A stretch of 64,000 bases of DNA, taken from Paramecium octaurelia. Taxonomy: Eukaryota > Ciliophora > Oligohymenophorea > Peniculida > Parameciidae. The position numbers were made by a program, and so were the translations under genes. The notes beneath the pieces were generated by a model, which searched no databases, was not told where the DNA came from, and saw nothing but the letters and a program-made list of their open reading frames with translations. Where the stretch lies: the NCBI GenBank assembly GCA_905182995.1, contig CAJJDP010000001.1, positions 268,001-332,000 of the forward strand, given 5' to 3'. The stretch's first letter is position 1, and each line of letters starts with the position of its first letter. Below, piece after piece: positions 63,549-64,000 of this stretch.

Positions 63549-64000
63549 ATGAAAGGTTTGAATTACAGATTTCCTCATTCTAGATAAGATTCAGGACAAG
63601 CCAACAGAGGCGACAAAAGTCTACTTAATCAAGGAAACCAAGGGGCCTAAGTTATACATAATAATAGGTAATGCATATATTCTACAACAATTTAATAGAT
63701 GGAATGAACACAACGATCATTCTCCTTCTCCATTGATGCATGCCATGTAGAAGATTTCAGTATAGTCTAGTTAATCTACATCTGCTAATCATTCTAAAAA
63801 ATCATCAATTTCTAAACCGAAATAAACTCAATAGATGTCATTTCTAAATTATTTGATACTTAAAAAAGAGGACGAAGAACAAGAGAAACAAGTAGTTCAG
63901 CAATAACAGAATCAACACAAACAATAATAGTCATCATTCATGTAAAATAACTACTTCCCAAATGAAGTAGTCGTTTAGAGAAACATGTTTAATTTTTTGT
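63549..64000 (+). CDS. Q/S-rich protein, 5' part (continues past window)
   Basis: Starts MKGLNYRFPHSRQDSGQANR; a 31-nt intron lies at about 63667-63697, after which the frame stays open to the window edge. The visible ~140 residues are disordered-looking, rich in glutamine, serine and asparagine. No domain in the visible part. Its start is 95 bp from the divergent RING-H2 gene. Confidence 0.6.

Overview
The window looks like macronuclear DNA of a ciliate, most likely Paramecium. TAA and TAG are read as glutamine inside conserved domains and TGA is the only stop. Introns are tiny (about 19-38 nt, mostly 22-30, GT...AG), genes are packed with 7-120 bp between stops and starts, and the DNA is very AT-rich. 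All models here use that code. For most multi-exon genes the exon total was checked to be a multiple of three. No transposon, virus-like element, rRNA, tRNA or CRISPR array was recognised. || Layout. 0-3 kb: end of a Rab GTPase, then an exact ~1.36 kb repeat joined by a single N, almost certainly a contig-overlap artefact; each copy holds one whole SHIPPO-like gene. 3-16.8 kb: small gene, Hpc2/ubinuclein-like protein, fimbrin, ERF4/golgin-A7-like membrane protein, coiled-coil proteins, proteasome alpha (PSMA1-like), DPY30, SLC44 choline-transporter-like protein. 17-27.6 kb: class I histone deacetylase, a long COX5B-like mitochondrial protein with a polyglutamine tail, a three-RRM protein, an interrupted WD40-like gene, the APC/C activator Cdh1/FZR. 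27.5-41.7 kb: coiled-coil protein, SCP-x thiolase, a two-TM ectodomain protein, TTC29-like TPR protein, GID8, CTD-type phosphatase, a 1,090-residue helical protein. 41.7-49.5 kb: kinase-fold-like protein, anoctamin/TMEM16, mucolipin/TRPML-like channel. 49.5-53.7 kb: a same-strand run of RNA-processing genes (CWC15, neuroguidin/LCP5, CWC2/RBM22 with an added WW domain) plus one MGNAQCC-type acylated protein. 54-64 kb: RING-variant membrane E3, p24/TMED cargo receptor, Q-rich coiled-coil protein, calcium-dependent protein kinase, FHA protein, LC8 dynein light chain, RING-H2 membrane protein, and a gene that runs off the edge. || There is no operon or cassette logic; it is ordinary dense ciliate gene space mixing cilium/cytoskeleton (fimbrin, TTC29-like, SHIPPO-like, LC8), calcium/membrane signalling (CDPK, anoctamin, TRPML) and chromatin/RNA genes (Hpc2, DPY30, HDAC, CWC15, CWC2). 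I did not find a clearly new biological system. The most unusual points are the anoctamin/kinase-like junction open in one frame, the polyQ-tailed COX5B-like protein, the WW-CCCH-RRM CWC2 architecture, and several genes with one-base or in-frame-TGA problems needing read-level checks.
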